A DNA stretch of 45,364 nt from JAWXBK01 sp040878185 (lineage in GTDB: Bacteria > Pseudomonadota > Alphaproteobacteria > Dongiales > Dongiaceae), in assembly GCA_040878185.1 (NCBI GenBank), contig JBBDMS010000068.1:1-45364 (forward strand), written 5' to 3'. The notes beneath the pieces were generated by a model, which worked only from the letters and a program-made list of their open reading frames with translations, did no database searches and had not been told where the DNA came from. The translations under genes and the position numbers were made by a program. Positions within the stretch are counted from its first letter, which is position 1, and every line of letters begins with the position of its first letter. Below, piece after piece: positions 35,544 through 43,014 of this stretch.

Positions 35544-35886
35544 GCGCCGGCGATGGCGCGCTGCAGCGCGCCATCACCGGCATGACATAGGCGTTAACGA
35601 CGCAGGTCGAGAGCCGCTCGTACTCGCGAATTTCGTTCAGCACGGCGGTGGATGTGCTCACGAACTCGAATCGTTGGCGGACGAGCGCTGCAAGCTGCTC
35701 TTCGTGGATTGGGTTCCGGTAGGCATTCAGAAAGCCGATTGCCACCGACTCGATTCCGCTTTCGAGCAAGGTCTCCAGCAGCGGCCCGATCTTGGAGAGA
35801 TTCGCGCCCACGATGCCGCCACCGATGACGGCAACGCGGGTGCTTTGCGTGGTCGAGCCCGGACTGGTGGCCTGTCGTTCGGACAT
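35524..35886 (-). pseudogene. Chimeric remnant: FAD oxidoreductase start fused to hydantoinase/oxoprolinase fragment
   Basis: The 120-residue frame has three parts. Residues 1-30 (ending RVAVIGGGIVGANL) are the Rossmann start of an FAD-dependent oxidoreductase. Residues about 35-105 (VAIGFLNAYRNPIHEEQL, EIREYERLSTCVVNAYVMPV) match the interior of the hydantoinase/oxoprolinase A N-terminal domain, normally preceded by over 150 residues. The last 15 (ARCSAPSPAPTTPRP) are read antisense to the ubiH end and match nothing. A ribosome site (GAAGGAC) is retained. The simplest reading is an internal deletion joining two genes plus 3' truncation, so the product is almost surely non-functional. Confidence 0.8.
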
Positions 35887-35910
35887 ACGCGCTTGTCCTT
35901 CAGGTGACGA

Positions 35911-36858
35911 TCAGACCGGGACCGCCATATCCTTTGCCGGTTTGCCGGTCTGGATCGCTTCCGGGAAATAGCGCTGGATCGTCTCCATCGAGACCGCAAC
36001 CTGGCGCGCCATCGCCTTGGCGAGATCGTTGGTGATGGTCATGCCGTGCTTCTCGAGCACCGACGAGCCGGTCTTGAGATAGACCGGTGCGCAGATGCGG
36101 ATCATCTCCGGTGCGTCATAGACGCGGATGAAGCCGCCGGTCGCCTGCGGATTGTCGATATGCACGTGGAGCGGAATCTTGATCGCCGCGCGCATCGCCG
36201 CGAGGATCGAAAAATCGAGGTCGCGCTGCGTCGCGATCGTGTCGGCGCCGAGATCCTCAAGCATCTTGAACGTGACCGGATTGCTATGGCCGAGATGGGC
36301 CGAGGCCATGATCTTGACCTCGGGCGGAATGACACCGTCCTGACGCATCTTGTAGGCGAGGATCAGCATGCCCTCGTCCGAGATCAGGAGGCCGCGGCCG
36401 CCCATCTTCACGATGCGCTTGATGTCTTCCATCGCGTAGACGATCTGTTCCATGCCGCGCGTGCGCAGCGCCGACGCGTGGCCCCAGACCGTGTCGACGA
36501 ATTTCTGTGCGCCGGTGTCGTAGGTGCCACGAGGCCCAAGCGCGAAGAAGATCTCGATCCCGTATTTGCGACCGACATCGAGATAAGCCTGATGCTCCTT
36601 GTCGGAGAACCGCATGATGCCCTGCGTCTGGTCGATACGATTGATCTTGACGCCGGTTTCTTCCTCGACGACATGGACGAGGGTCTGCACGGCATCGGCC
36701 GAATTGACTGTCGGCACCTCAATGCGGAAATGCGCGCCGTCGGGGAACCGCGCGGGCGACGTCGGACGCTCCCACACGTCGCCCGAGGGATAGCCATGCT
36801 TGGCGAGGAAGGCACGGCTGTCGCGGAACGCGGTGGTCTGTACGGAGCTGTCGGGCAT
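35911..36858 (-). CDS. U32-peptidase-like TIM-barrel protein
   Basis: A 315-residue cytoplasmic protein with alternating strands and helices of a TIM barrel. Examples are IEIFFALGPRG, MGGRGLLISDEGML, VKIMASAHLGHSNPVTFKMLEDLGADTIATQRDL, IPLHVHIDNPQATGGFIRVYDAPEMIRICAPVYLKTG. These resemble proteins annotated as U32 family peptidases, but the cysteine-containing U32 signature is absent, so peptidase activity is doubtful. ATG 36858 is chosen because GAAGGGATCC lies upstream; the frame extends 16 codons further. It follows the class III aminotransferase by 32 bp and is probably co-transcribed with it. Confidence 0.7.
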   Translation of the reverse strand: MPDSSVQTTAFRDSRAFLAKHGYPSGDVWERPTSPARFPDGAHFRIEVPTVNSADAVQTLVHVVEEETGVKINRIDQTQGIMRFSDKEHQAYLDVGRKYGIEIFFALGPRGTYDTGAQKFVDTVWGHASALRTRGMEQIVYAMEDIKRIVKMGGRGLLISDEGMLILAYKMRQDGVIPPEVKIMASAHLGHSNPVTFKMLEDLGADTIATQRDLDFSILAAMRAAIKIPLHVHIDNPQATGGFIRVYDAPEMIRICAPVYLKTGSSVLEKHGMTITNDLAKAMARQVAVSMETIQRYFPEAIQTGKPAKDMAVPV

Positions 36859-36890
36859 CGTCGGGATCCCTTCGGTGTGAATATCGGTTG

Positions 36891-38273
36891 TCAGAGTTTG
36901 CGGCACGCGGCATCGAACGCCGCGAAGCTGTCTTCGAGATCTTTGTCGGTATGCGCGAGCGAGACGAAGCGGCGGTTGCCGGGCAGCGCGAAGAAGCCCC
37001 GCCGGATCAGCTCGGTGTCGAATGCGGTGAGTCTCTTTCCGTCGGCGCGCTGGATGTCGCGATAGTCACGGGGTTCGCCGGGTGCGCCGAACAGCAGATG
37101 CCACATCGGGCCATAGCCCACGATGACGGCATCGACGCCGCGGCGCGTCAGGATTGCGCGCAACCCCTGCCGCAGCGTTTCGCCACGCTCGAACAGCCGT
37201 TCGTAGGTGCCGGGCTTTTCGAGTTCGCGCAGCGTCGCGACGGCCGCGGCCATGCTGAGCGGATTCCCGTTCAGCGTGCCGTTCTGATAGACGAAGCCGT
37301 CCTGGCCTTTGTTGGTCGGATCGCACAGATCCATGATGTCCGCGCGGCCGCCGATGCCGCCGACCGGCAGGCCGCCGCCCAGCACCTTGCCGAACGTCGA
37401 AAGGTCGGGCATCACGCCGAAATGTTCCTGTGCGCCGCCGAGGGCGAGCCGCCACCCGGTCACCACTTCGTCGAAAATCAGCACGCAGTCGAATTCTGTC
37501 GCGATCTCGCGCAGGCCTTCGAGGAAACCCGGCTGCGGCTGGATGATGCGCTGGATCGGCTCGACGATGATCGCGGCGAGATCGTCCTTATGCTGCCGGG
37601 CGAGCTGGCGCACGCAGTCGAGATCGTTATAGCGTGCGATCAGCATCGTATCGCGCGCGCCGCGCGGGATGCCGGCGGTATCGGGTACGCCCTCGGGAAA
37701 ATTCGACTCGCGCTTGGGCGTGGTCGAGATCTGCGCATAGTCGTGATGGCCGTGATAGGCGCCTTCGAACTTGATGATCTTCTCGCGACCGGTGAAGCCG
37801 CGCGAAAGACGCATCGCGTGGAATGTCGCTTCGGAGCCGCTGACCGTGAAGCGCATCTTCTCGACGCAGGGCACGTGCCGCGCGACGATCTCGGCAAGCT
37901 CCAGCGCCGGTTCGTTCAGATAGGCGAAATAATGCGTGCCCTTGGCGACCTGTTCGGTGACGGCGCGCTGAATGCTCTGATGCGCATGTCCGAGCAGCAT
38001 GGCGCCGGAGCCAAGGCAGTAATCGACATATTCGTTGCCGCTGGTGTCCCAGAAGCGCGCGCCCCGCGCCCGCGCGAAAACGAACTTCGCGTCGGCAGCG
38101 AGCTGGTTGCCGCCGAGCGCACCGCCGGGCAGCAGCGCTGCGGCGCGGTCGAATTCGCCAAGCTCGGTCGGAGAGTAACGCTTGTGGCGGCCGATCACGC
38201 TCGGCGTCGATGTGTCGCCCGCTGTGGTGCGGGCCGATGCGCCGGCGGCGATGGCCTCTGCAGCGCGGTTCAT
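36891..38273 (-). CDS. Class III PLP-dependent aminotransferase (glutamate-1-semialdehyde-aminomutase-like)
   Basis: A 460-residue fold-type I enzyme. Key features are the cofactor-contact region SGSEATFHAMRLSRGFTG, the aspartate in LIFDEVVTGWR, and the PLP lysine in STFGKVLGGGLPVGG. It resembles the glutamate-1-semialdehyde aminomutase branch but has an extra N-terminal stretch of about 45 residues. Since it sits in a GntR-controlled catabolic segment, it more likely transaminates an amino compound than makes heme precursors. ATG 38273 has GAGGAGTAG upstream and starts 4 bp after the GntR stop, so regulator and enzyme share a transcript. Confidence 0.9.
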   Translation of the reverse strand: MNRAAEAIAAGASARTTAGDTSTPSVIGRHKRYSPTELGEFDRAAALLPGGALGGNQLAADAKFVFARARGARFWDTSGNEYVDYCLGSGAMLLGHAHQSIQRAVTEQVAKGTHYFAYLNEPALELAEIVARHVPCVEKMRFTVSGSEATFHAMRLSRGFTGREKIIKFEGAYHGHHDYAQISTTPKRESNFPEGVPDTAGIPRGARDTMLIARYNDLDCVRQLARQHKDDLAAIIVEPIQRIIQPQPGFLEGLREIATEFDCVLIFDEVVTGWRLALGGAQEHFGVMPDLSTFGKVLGGGLPVGGIGGRADIMDLCDPTNKGQDGFVYQNGTLNGNPLSMAAAVATLRELEKPGTYERLFERGETLRQGLRAILTRRGVDAVIVGYGPMWHLLFGAPGEPRDYRDIQRADGKRLTAFDTELIRRGFFALPGNRRFVSLAHTDKDLEDSFAAFDAACRKL

Positions 38274-38277
38274 CGGT

Positions 38278-38988
38278 CTACTCCTCGTTGGCGGGAATGC
38301 TGCGTGCCGCATCGGCCAGCATGCGGTCGACGATCGGGCCGACGACATCCCAGGAGCGACGGATCAGCCGTTCGGTGATCTCGCGCGCCCGCGCCGGCTC
38401 GCCGCCGACGATCGCGCTCAAAATGTCGCGGCTGCCGGCAAGCGACTGCGTCATCAGTTCTGGGGCTGCGGAATAAGCGAGAAAGCGATAACGCTGCGCC
38501 TGCTTGCTGATGCGATTGAGCAGGCGTTTCAGCGTCGCGTTGTCGGCGGCCGCATGAATCGCATCGGTGAAGGCGAGGTTGCCGAGGAAATAGCCCGGCA
38601 CATCGCCGCGCTCGTGGGCGCGTTCCATGTCGGCGAAGGCGGCCTCGAGCCGGTCGATATTGGGGGCGGTACGGGCCTCGGCCGCCTGCTCGGCGGCCAG
38701 TCCCTCAAGCGCCACCCGGCAGGAATAGACCTCGTCGAGGTCGGCCCGGGCGATCGGCGCGACCCAAATGCCGCGCCGGGCCTCGCGCAGGACCAGCCCG
38801 TCCTGTTCGAGCCGGCGCAGCGCCTCCCGGACCGGCGACCGGCTGATTCCATAGGCCTGCGCGACCTCTTCCTCGACCAGGCGGGTTTCCGGGGCGAGCC
38901 GGCCCGAGATGATCTCGTCCTCCAGCGCCCGCGCCAGTTCCTGGGCAAGCACGTCAGGCATGCGGATTGCGGTGGTTGCTAAAGCCAT
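38278..38988 (-). CDS. GntR-family transcriptional regulator, FCD type
   Basis: A 236-residue regulator. The N-terminal winged helix-turn-helix (about residues 12-75) contains GRLAPETRLVEEEVAQAYGISRSPVREALRRLEQDGLV, the diagnostic GntR pattern. The C-terminal FCD domain (about 88-220) is all-helical, and its metal- or acid-binding histidines and aspartates are represented by DAIHAAADN. Family members usually repress catabolic genes and release DNA on binding a carboxylate or related inducer. It sits between a minus-strand aminotransferase unit and a plus-strand flavoprotein gene. Two TGTA-centred palindromes lie just before its start codon, suggesting autoregulation and control of both sides. 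Confidence 0.93.
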   Translation of the reverse strand: MALATTAIRMPDVLAQELARALEDEIISGRLAPETRLVEEEVAQAYGISRSPVREALRRLEQDGLVLREARRGIWVAPIARADLDEVYSCRVALEGLAAEQAAEARTAPNIDRLEAAFADMERAHERGDVPGYFLGNLAFTDAIHAAADNATLKRLLNRISKQAQRYRFLAYSAAPELMTQSLAGSRDILSAIVGGEPARAREITERLIRRSWDVVGPIVDRMLADAARSIPANEE

Positions 38989-38989
38989 T

Positions 38990-39004
38990 TGTACATTGTA
39001 TACA
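38990..39004. promoter_or_regulatory. Candidate GntR operator
   Basis: Two perfect palindromes lie almost side by side: TGTACA (38990-38995) and TGTATACA (38997-39004). They begin 2 bp upstream of the GntR start codon, in the region shared with the divergent flavoprotein gene. TGTATACA-like sites are typical for FCD-type GntR proteins. The position over the ribosome site fits repression. Confidence 0.65.
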
Positions 39005-39149
39005 GGATACCAAGATTGGCAAGCGCGATTTTGCCCGGAATTGGCACGATCAGGGATCGGTTCGAGCGATAGGCGTCGAGGCGATGGGCAATTGCGTGCA
39101 GGGTGCACGATCCGGTGCCTTCGTGCCCGGCACTGGAGAAACACGGCCC

Positions 39150-41207
39150 ATGGCGCGCGATCCGCGTTACGACATCCTGTTCGAGCCGGTGAAGATCGGG
39201 CCCGTCACGCTGCGCAACCGGTTCTACCAGGTGCCGCATTGCAACGGCCTTGGTTCGGTCCTGCCGCAGGGCCATGCCGGCATGCGCGAGGTCAAGGCCG
39301 AGGGCGGCTGGGCTGCGGTCTGCACCGAGATCCTCTCGATCCATCCCACATCGGATTCATGGCCGTTCGCGCAGGTGAAATTGTGGGACGAGGACGATGT
39401 GAAATCGCTCTCGATCCTGACCGAATCGGTACACCGGCACGGTTCGCTGGCGGGGGCGGAACTGGCGCATGGCGGCTTCGCGGTCGCGAACCGCTACACG
39501 CGCGAAGTGCCGCTGGCGCCGTCGCCGATTCCAAACCGGCGTGACCCGTGGCAGGCACGCGCGATGGACCGCGCTGACATCAGGGCCTATCGGCACTGGC
39601 ACAAGCGTGCCGCCCTGCAGGCGAAGAAGGCGGGCTTCGACATCATCTATGTCTATGCCGCCGACGATCTCGAACTGCTGCAGTTCTTCCTGTCGCGCCG
39701 GCGCAATCATCGCACCGACGAATATGGCGGCTCGCTCGAAAACCGCGTGCGGCTGCTGCGCGAGGTGATCGAGGACACCAAGGATGCCGTGGGCGACACC
39801 TGCGCCGTCGCGGTGCGCTACACGATCGACGAATTTTCCGGGGAGGACGGTCTGGTCAGCTCGGCCGAGGGTCGCGACATCATCGCGATGCTCGCCGAGC
39901 TGCCGGATCTCTGGGATATCAAGGTGAGCCCGTGGGCGGAAGACTCGTTGACCTCGCGCTTCGGCGCCGAAGGCTATCAGGAATCGCATGTCGCTTACGT
40001 AAAGAAGCTCACGACCAAGCCGGTCGTCGGCGTCGGGCGTTTTACGTCGCCCGATGCGATGGTCTCGCAGATCAAGCGCGGCATTCTCGACATCATCGGC
40101 GCCGCGCGTCCGTCGATCGCCGACCCGTTCCTGCCGAAGAAGATCGAGGAGGGCCGGCCGGAAGATATCCGCGAGTGCATCGGCTGCAACATCTGTGTCT
40201 CGGGCTACACGTCCGGCGCGATCCTGCGCTGCACGCAGAACCCGACCATGGGTGAGGAATGGCGGCGCGGCTGGCATCCCGAACACGTGCCGGCAAAACA
40301 GTCGGAAGATTCGGTACTGGTCGTCGGTGCCGGGCCGGCCGGGCTCGAATGCGCGATGATGCTCGGCAAGCGCGGCTATCGCGTACATCTCGCCGAAGCG
40401 TCGCGCGAGCTTGGGGGCCGCGTCGCGCGCGAAGCACGCCTGCCCGGTCTCGCGGCCTGGGCGCGCGTACGCGATCACCGGCTGCAGCAGATCGCGAAGC
40501 TCGACAATGTCGAGATCTTTCCCGAAAGCCGGCTGAGTGCCGACGATATCGTGGCGCTGGCGCCCGATCGTGTGGTGCTTGCAACCGGTTCACGCTGGCG
40601 GCGCGACGGGTTCGGCCGCAACAATCACAAGGCGATCGAAGGGCTCGACCGCGCGACGACGCTGACACCCGACGACATCATGGACGGGCGCCTGCCGTCG
40701 GGGCCGGTCGTGCTGTTCGACGACGACGATTTCTACATGGGCGGCGTGCTGGCCGAGCATCTGCGCAAGCAGGGGCTCGAGGTCGCGTTGGTGACGCCGG
40801 CGGCCCTCGCTTCCGCTTGGACCGTCTTCACGCTCGAACAGGAGAAGATCCAGAAGCGGCTGCTGGAGCTCGGCGTCGCGATTCACGCCAACAGCAATAT
40901 CGCCCGCGTGCGCGACGGGTCTGTCGAACTCGCCTGTGTGTTCACGGGCGCGCGCCGATCGATTGACGCAGCCGCGGTCGTGACGGTGACGGCGCGTCTC
41001 CCGGACGAGACACTCTACGAGGCGCTATCGCCGGCAACGCTCGAAGGGTCGGGCATCAAGTCGGTCACGCGCATCGGCGATTGCTTCGCACCGGGTGCAA
41101 TCGTGCACGCCGTCTTCAGCGGCCATCGCTATGCGCGCGAGCTCGATGCGCCCGCGTCGGATATGCTGTCGTTCCTGACCGAGCCGGTGACGTTGGACGG
41201 CCGCTAG
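39150..41207 (+). CDS. Trimethylamine dehydrogenase-family iron-sulfur flavoprotein
   Basis: A 685-residue protein. The N-terminal TIM barrel (1-335) is of Old Yellow Enzyme type, followed by a 4Fe-4S motif (C343, C346, C349, C361) and a C-terminal nucleotide-binding domain starting VVGAGPAGLE. NRFYQVPHC contains C31, corresponding to the cysteine that covalently binds FMN in trimethylamine dehydrogenase. Compared from memory with that enzyme, Y169, W262 and D265 are kept, but its H172 is Asp, the substrate-bowl Y60 is Ile61 and W355 is Tyr353. It is therefore probably a demethylase/dehydrogenase for another N-methylated or secondary amine. ATG 39150 has TGGAGAAA upstream. It is divergent from the GntR gene and likely under its control. 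Confidence 0.92.
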   Translation: MARDPRYDILFEPVKIGPVTLRNRFYQVPHCNGLGSVLPQGHAGMREVKAEGGWAAVCTEILSIHPTSDSWPFAQVKLWDEDDVKSLSILTESVHRHGSLAGAELAHGGFAVANRYTREVPLAPSPIPNRRDPWQARAMDRADIRAYRHWHKRAALQAKKAGFDIIYVYAADDLELLQFFLSRRRNHRTDEYGGSLENRVRLLREVIEDTKDAVGDTCAVAVRYTIDEFSGEDGLVSSAEGRDIIAMLAELPDLWDIKVSPWAEDSLTSRFGAEGYQESHVAYVKKLTTKPVVGVGRFTSPDAMVSQIKRGILDIIGAARPSIADPFLPKKIEEGRPEDIRECIGCNICVSGYTSGAILRCTQNPTMGEEWRRGWHPEHVPAKQSEDSVLVVGAGPAGLECAMMLGKRGYRVHLAEASRELGGRVAREARLPGLAAWARVRDHRLQQIAKLDNVEIFPESRLSADDIVALAPDRVVLATGSRWRRDGFGRNNHKAIEGLDRATTLTPDDIMDGRLPSGPVVLFDDDDFYMGGVLAEHLRKQGLEVALVTPAALASAWTVFTLEQEKIQKRLLELGVAIHANSNIARVRDGSVELACVFTGARRSIDAAAVVTVTARLPDETLYEALSPATLEGSGIKSVTRIGDCFAPGAIVHAVFSGHRYARELDAPASDMLSFLTEPVTLDGR

Positions 41208-41218
41208 CGCAGACCGGC

Positions 41219-42139
41219 CTAAGCGCGCCCGTCCACCAAGCGCTGCGCCGGCTTCAGCACCTTGTAGCCGTAGGCGCTCTTGGCCTTGTCGGGGCTCGCC
41301 GCGTGATGCACGAATTTCTGCTGCGTAAAGATCGTCTCATAGGCGCGCGTCGCCAGCGCATCGTCGGCGAGTTTTTCGAGCGGGCGAAACGCATGCCGCT
41401 CCTGGCCCGGCGCGAGCGGCGCGTTGTCGACCGAATTATAGGTGCAGTGGATCAGCGTGCGCGGCCGGTCGCTGTCATTCGGGCCGGAGGCGTGCAGCGT
41501 GTTCGAATGGAACAGCACGACGTCGCCCGGCTCCATGACGCATTCGACCGTCTCGTGCCGTTCGAACACCCATTTCAGCCGCTCGGGATCGGTGCCGCTG
41601 GCGCTGCCGAAATTCTTCACATTGATGCGGCCGCAGCGATTCGAACCGCGCACCAGTTTGAGGCAGCCATTGGCGCGATCGACGCGATCGAGCGCGACCG
41701 TCACGGTGACGAAATCCGGATAGAGCGTGCCTTCGTCGTACCAGTAGCCGTAATCCTGATGCCAGTCCCAGCTTCCGCTGCTGCCCGGGCGCTTCATCGA
41801 GAGCTTGGAATGCCAGTGATAGACTTTCATGCCGAGCACGGCCTCGGCCGCTTCGACCATGCGCGCGACGCGCGGAAACACGCCGAGAATGTCGTTGCCG
41901 AGTTCGGTCCAGGTCGCGACTTCCTGCGCCTGGCCGTTCGAATCGGCGAGCGCCCAGGCGGCGCCGTCGATCTCCGGATCGGCGCGGCAGGCTTCAATCA
42001 GCGGCGCGATCTCGTCGACCGGGAAGAAGCCCCGACGAATCAAGAACCCGTCCGCATGGAACTGCGCGAGCTCGCTGTCGCTCAACCGGTTGGCCGGGTC
42101 GGCGGTTAACGAAGCGATTTCTGGCCGGATGAATGTCAT
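41219..42139 (-). CDS. Phytanoyl-CoA dioxygenase (PhyH) family protein
   Basis: A 306-residue Fe(II)/2-oxoglutarate-dependent oxygenase. Iron ligands are the HxD pair in SWDWHQDYGYWY and the distal histidine in LFHSNTLHASGPN; the arginine in DRPRTLIHCTYN would hold 2-oxoglutarate. Length is typical of PhyH. Small-molecule members hydroxylate amino acids, betaines, ectoine or natural products. It converges on the flavoprotein gene with an 11-bp gap. Acting in the same pathway, for example hydroxylating an N-methylated substrate, is an inference. Confidence 0.92.
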   Translation of the reverse strand: MTFIRPEIASLTADPANRLSDSELAQFHADGFLIRRGFFPVDEIAPLIEACRADPEIDGAAWALADSNGQAQEVATWTELGNDILGVFPRVARMVEAAEAVLGMKVYHWHSKLSMKRPGSSGSWDWHQDYGYWYDEGTLYPDFVTVTVALDRVDRANGCLKLVRGSNRCGRINVKNFGSASGTDPERLKWVFERHETVECVMEPGDVVLFHSNTLHASGPNDSDRPRTLIHCTYNSVDNAPLAPGQERHAFRPLEKLADDALATRAYETIFTQQKFVHHAASPDKAKSAYGYKVLKPAQRLVDGRA

Positions 42140-42368
42140 GGAAGACCCCTAGGCAAGCGCCGGATGCAACGATCCGCCCGCATGCCCGCCGCCGTCAAGA
42201 TAGCGGGTGGCTTAGACCGAATGCCGGGTTTGTCTGCGCAGAATCGAATCTTTTCGACCCCCTCACCCTACCCTCTCCCCCTGTCAGGGGGAGAGGGATG
42301 CGACGGGTTGGCGCGTAGCGCCGTACCCGAAGCTGGGTGAGGGGGTCACTCGCAGCGCAACGGGACGA
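42140..42368. other. Intergenic region carrying a palindromic element
   Basis: A 229-bp gap between two minus-strand genes. The 42256-42347 part is a multi-stem palindrome described separately. The rest (42140-42255) is the leader of the PhyH gene and shows no further clear feature. Confidence 0.6.
42256..42347. repeat. Cruciform-forming intergenic palindromic element
   Basis: An outer perfect 13-bp stem (GACCCCCTCACCC at 42256-42268 with GGGTGAGGGGGTC at 42335-42347) encloses two hairpins. One is a perfect 12-bp stem CCCTCTCCCCCT/AGGGGGAGAGGG with a 3-base loop (42271-42297). The other is GGCGC-GTA-GCGCC (42310-42322) extended by CGGGT/ACCCG. This is a three-stem junction on either strand. 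Similar CCCTCACCC/CCCTCTCCCC elements recur between genes in many proteobacteria. Confidence 0.85.
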
Positions 42369-42746
42369 CTAATGCCGCCGCGCCGGTTCGCGCGCGAGGC
42401 CCTTAGCGGCCAGCGCGTCGAGATAGGCCTGCCAGCGCTGCTTCTGCTCCTGGCCGAGCTCCCAGAGATAGCGCCAGGTGAAGATGCCGGTATCGTGCAT
42501 GTCGTCGAACTTGATCCGGATCGCGTAGTTGCCGACCGGTTCGATGCCCATGATGCCGACATGCGCGCGGCCGGCGGGAATGTTTTTCTGACCCGGCCCG
42601 TGCCCCTGCACTTCGGCGGACGGACTCTCGACGCGCAGATACTCCGCCGGATAGCGCATCGTCGTGCCGTCGTCGAAATCGATCTCGAGAATCTTCTCGG
42701 CCGATTTGAGACGGATTTCCAGCGGGCGCGGCGGGATCGCGGTCAT
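42369..42746 (-). CDS. DUF971 domain protein (gamma-butyrobetaine-hydroxylase-like N-terminal domain)
   Basis: A 125-residue protein matching the stand-alone DUF971 domain: LKSAEKILEIDFDDGTTMRYPAEYLRVESPSAEVQGHG at the N-terminus, then VGIMGIEPVGNYAIRIKFDDMHDTGIFTWRYLWELG. This is the domain found at the N-terminus of gamma-butyrobetaine hydroxylases, and the single-domain form is linked to iron-sulfur and metal handling in some literature. It belongs to the core gene run with Trm112 and the LON-domain gene. ATG 42746 has no strong ribosome site and may depend on the upstream gene. Confidence 0.9.
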   Translation of the reverse strand: MTAIPPRPLEIRLKSAEKILEIDFDDGTTMRYPAEYLRVESPSAEVQGHGPGQKNIPAGRAHVGIMGIEPVGNYAIRIKFDDMHDTGIFTWRYLWELGQEQKQRWQAYLDALAAKGLAREPARRH

Positions 42747-42780
42747 GGCGTGCGATCCAATGCGATCGGATTGTCGATGT

Positions 42781-42993
42781 TCAACGCGCGCCGCGCGGCG
42801 CGTCGCGCGGCGGTTGATCGAGCGCGCGCGCCTCGTCGACCAGCATGATCGGCATGCCGTCGCGAATCGGAAAGGCGAGCCCTGCGCGGCGGCTGATCAG
42901 CTCGTTCGCGGCGCGATCATAGTCGAGCGGACCCTTGGTCACCGGGCAGACCAGGATTTCGAGCAGCTTGGGATCGACCGCGCGTTCGCTCAT
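42781..42993 (-). CDS. Trm112 family protein
   Basis: A 70-residue small zinc-binding-fold protein: LLEILVCPVTKGPLDYDRAANELISRRAGLAFPIRDGMPIMLVDEAR is the full Trm112 (YcaR-like) pattern. In eukaryotes and archaea Trm112 activates methyltransferases; the bacterial role is less clear. Only one cysteine (VCPVT) remains of the zinc knuckle, as in many bacterial members. CGGGAGAGC lies upstream of ATG 42993. It starts 21 bp after the LON-domain gene. Confidence 0.92.
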   Translation of the reverse strand: MSERAVDPKLLEILVCPVTKGPLDYDRAANELISRRAGLAFPIRDGMPIMLVDEARALDQPPRDAPRGAR

Positions 42994-43014
42994 CCCGCTC
43001 TCCCGTCTTTGTCG

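Noticed and set aside
42271..42297. The CCCTCTCCCCCT hairpin as an intrinsic terminator
   Set aside because: No T-run follows on either strand, and the hairpin is nested in a larger symmetric element.
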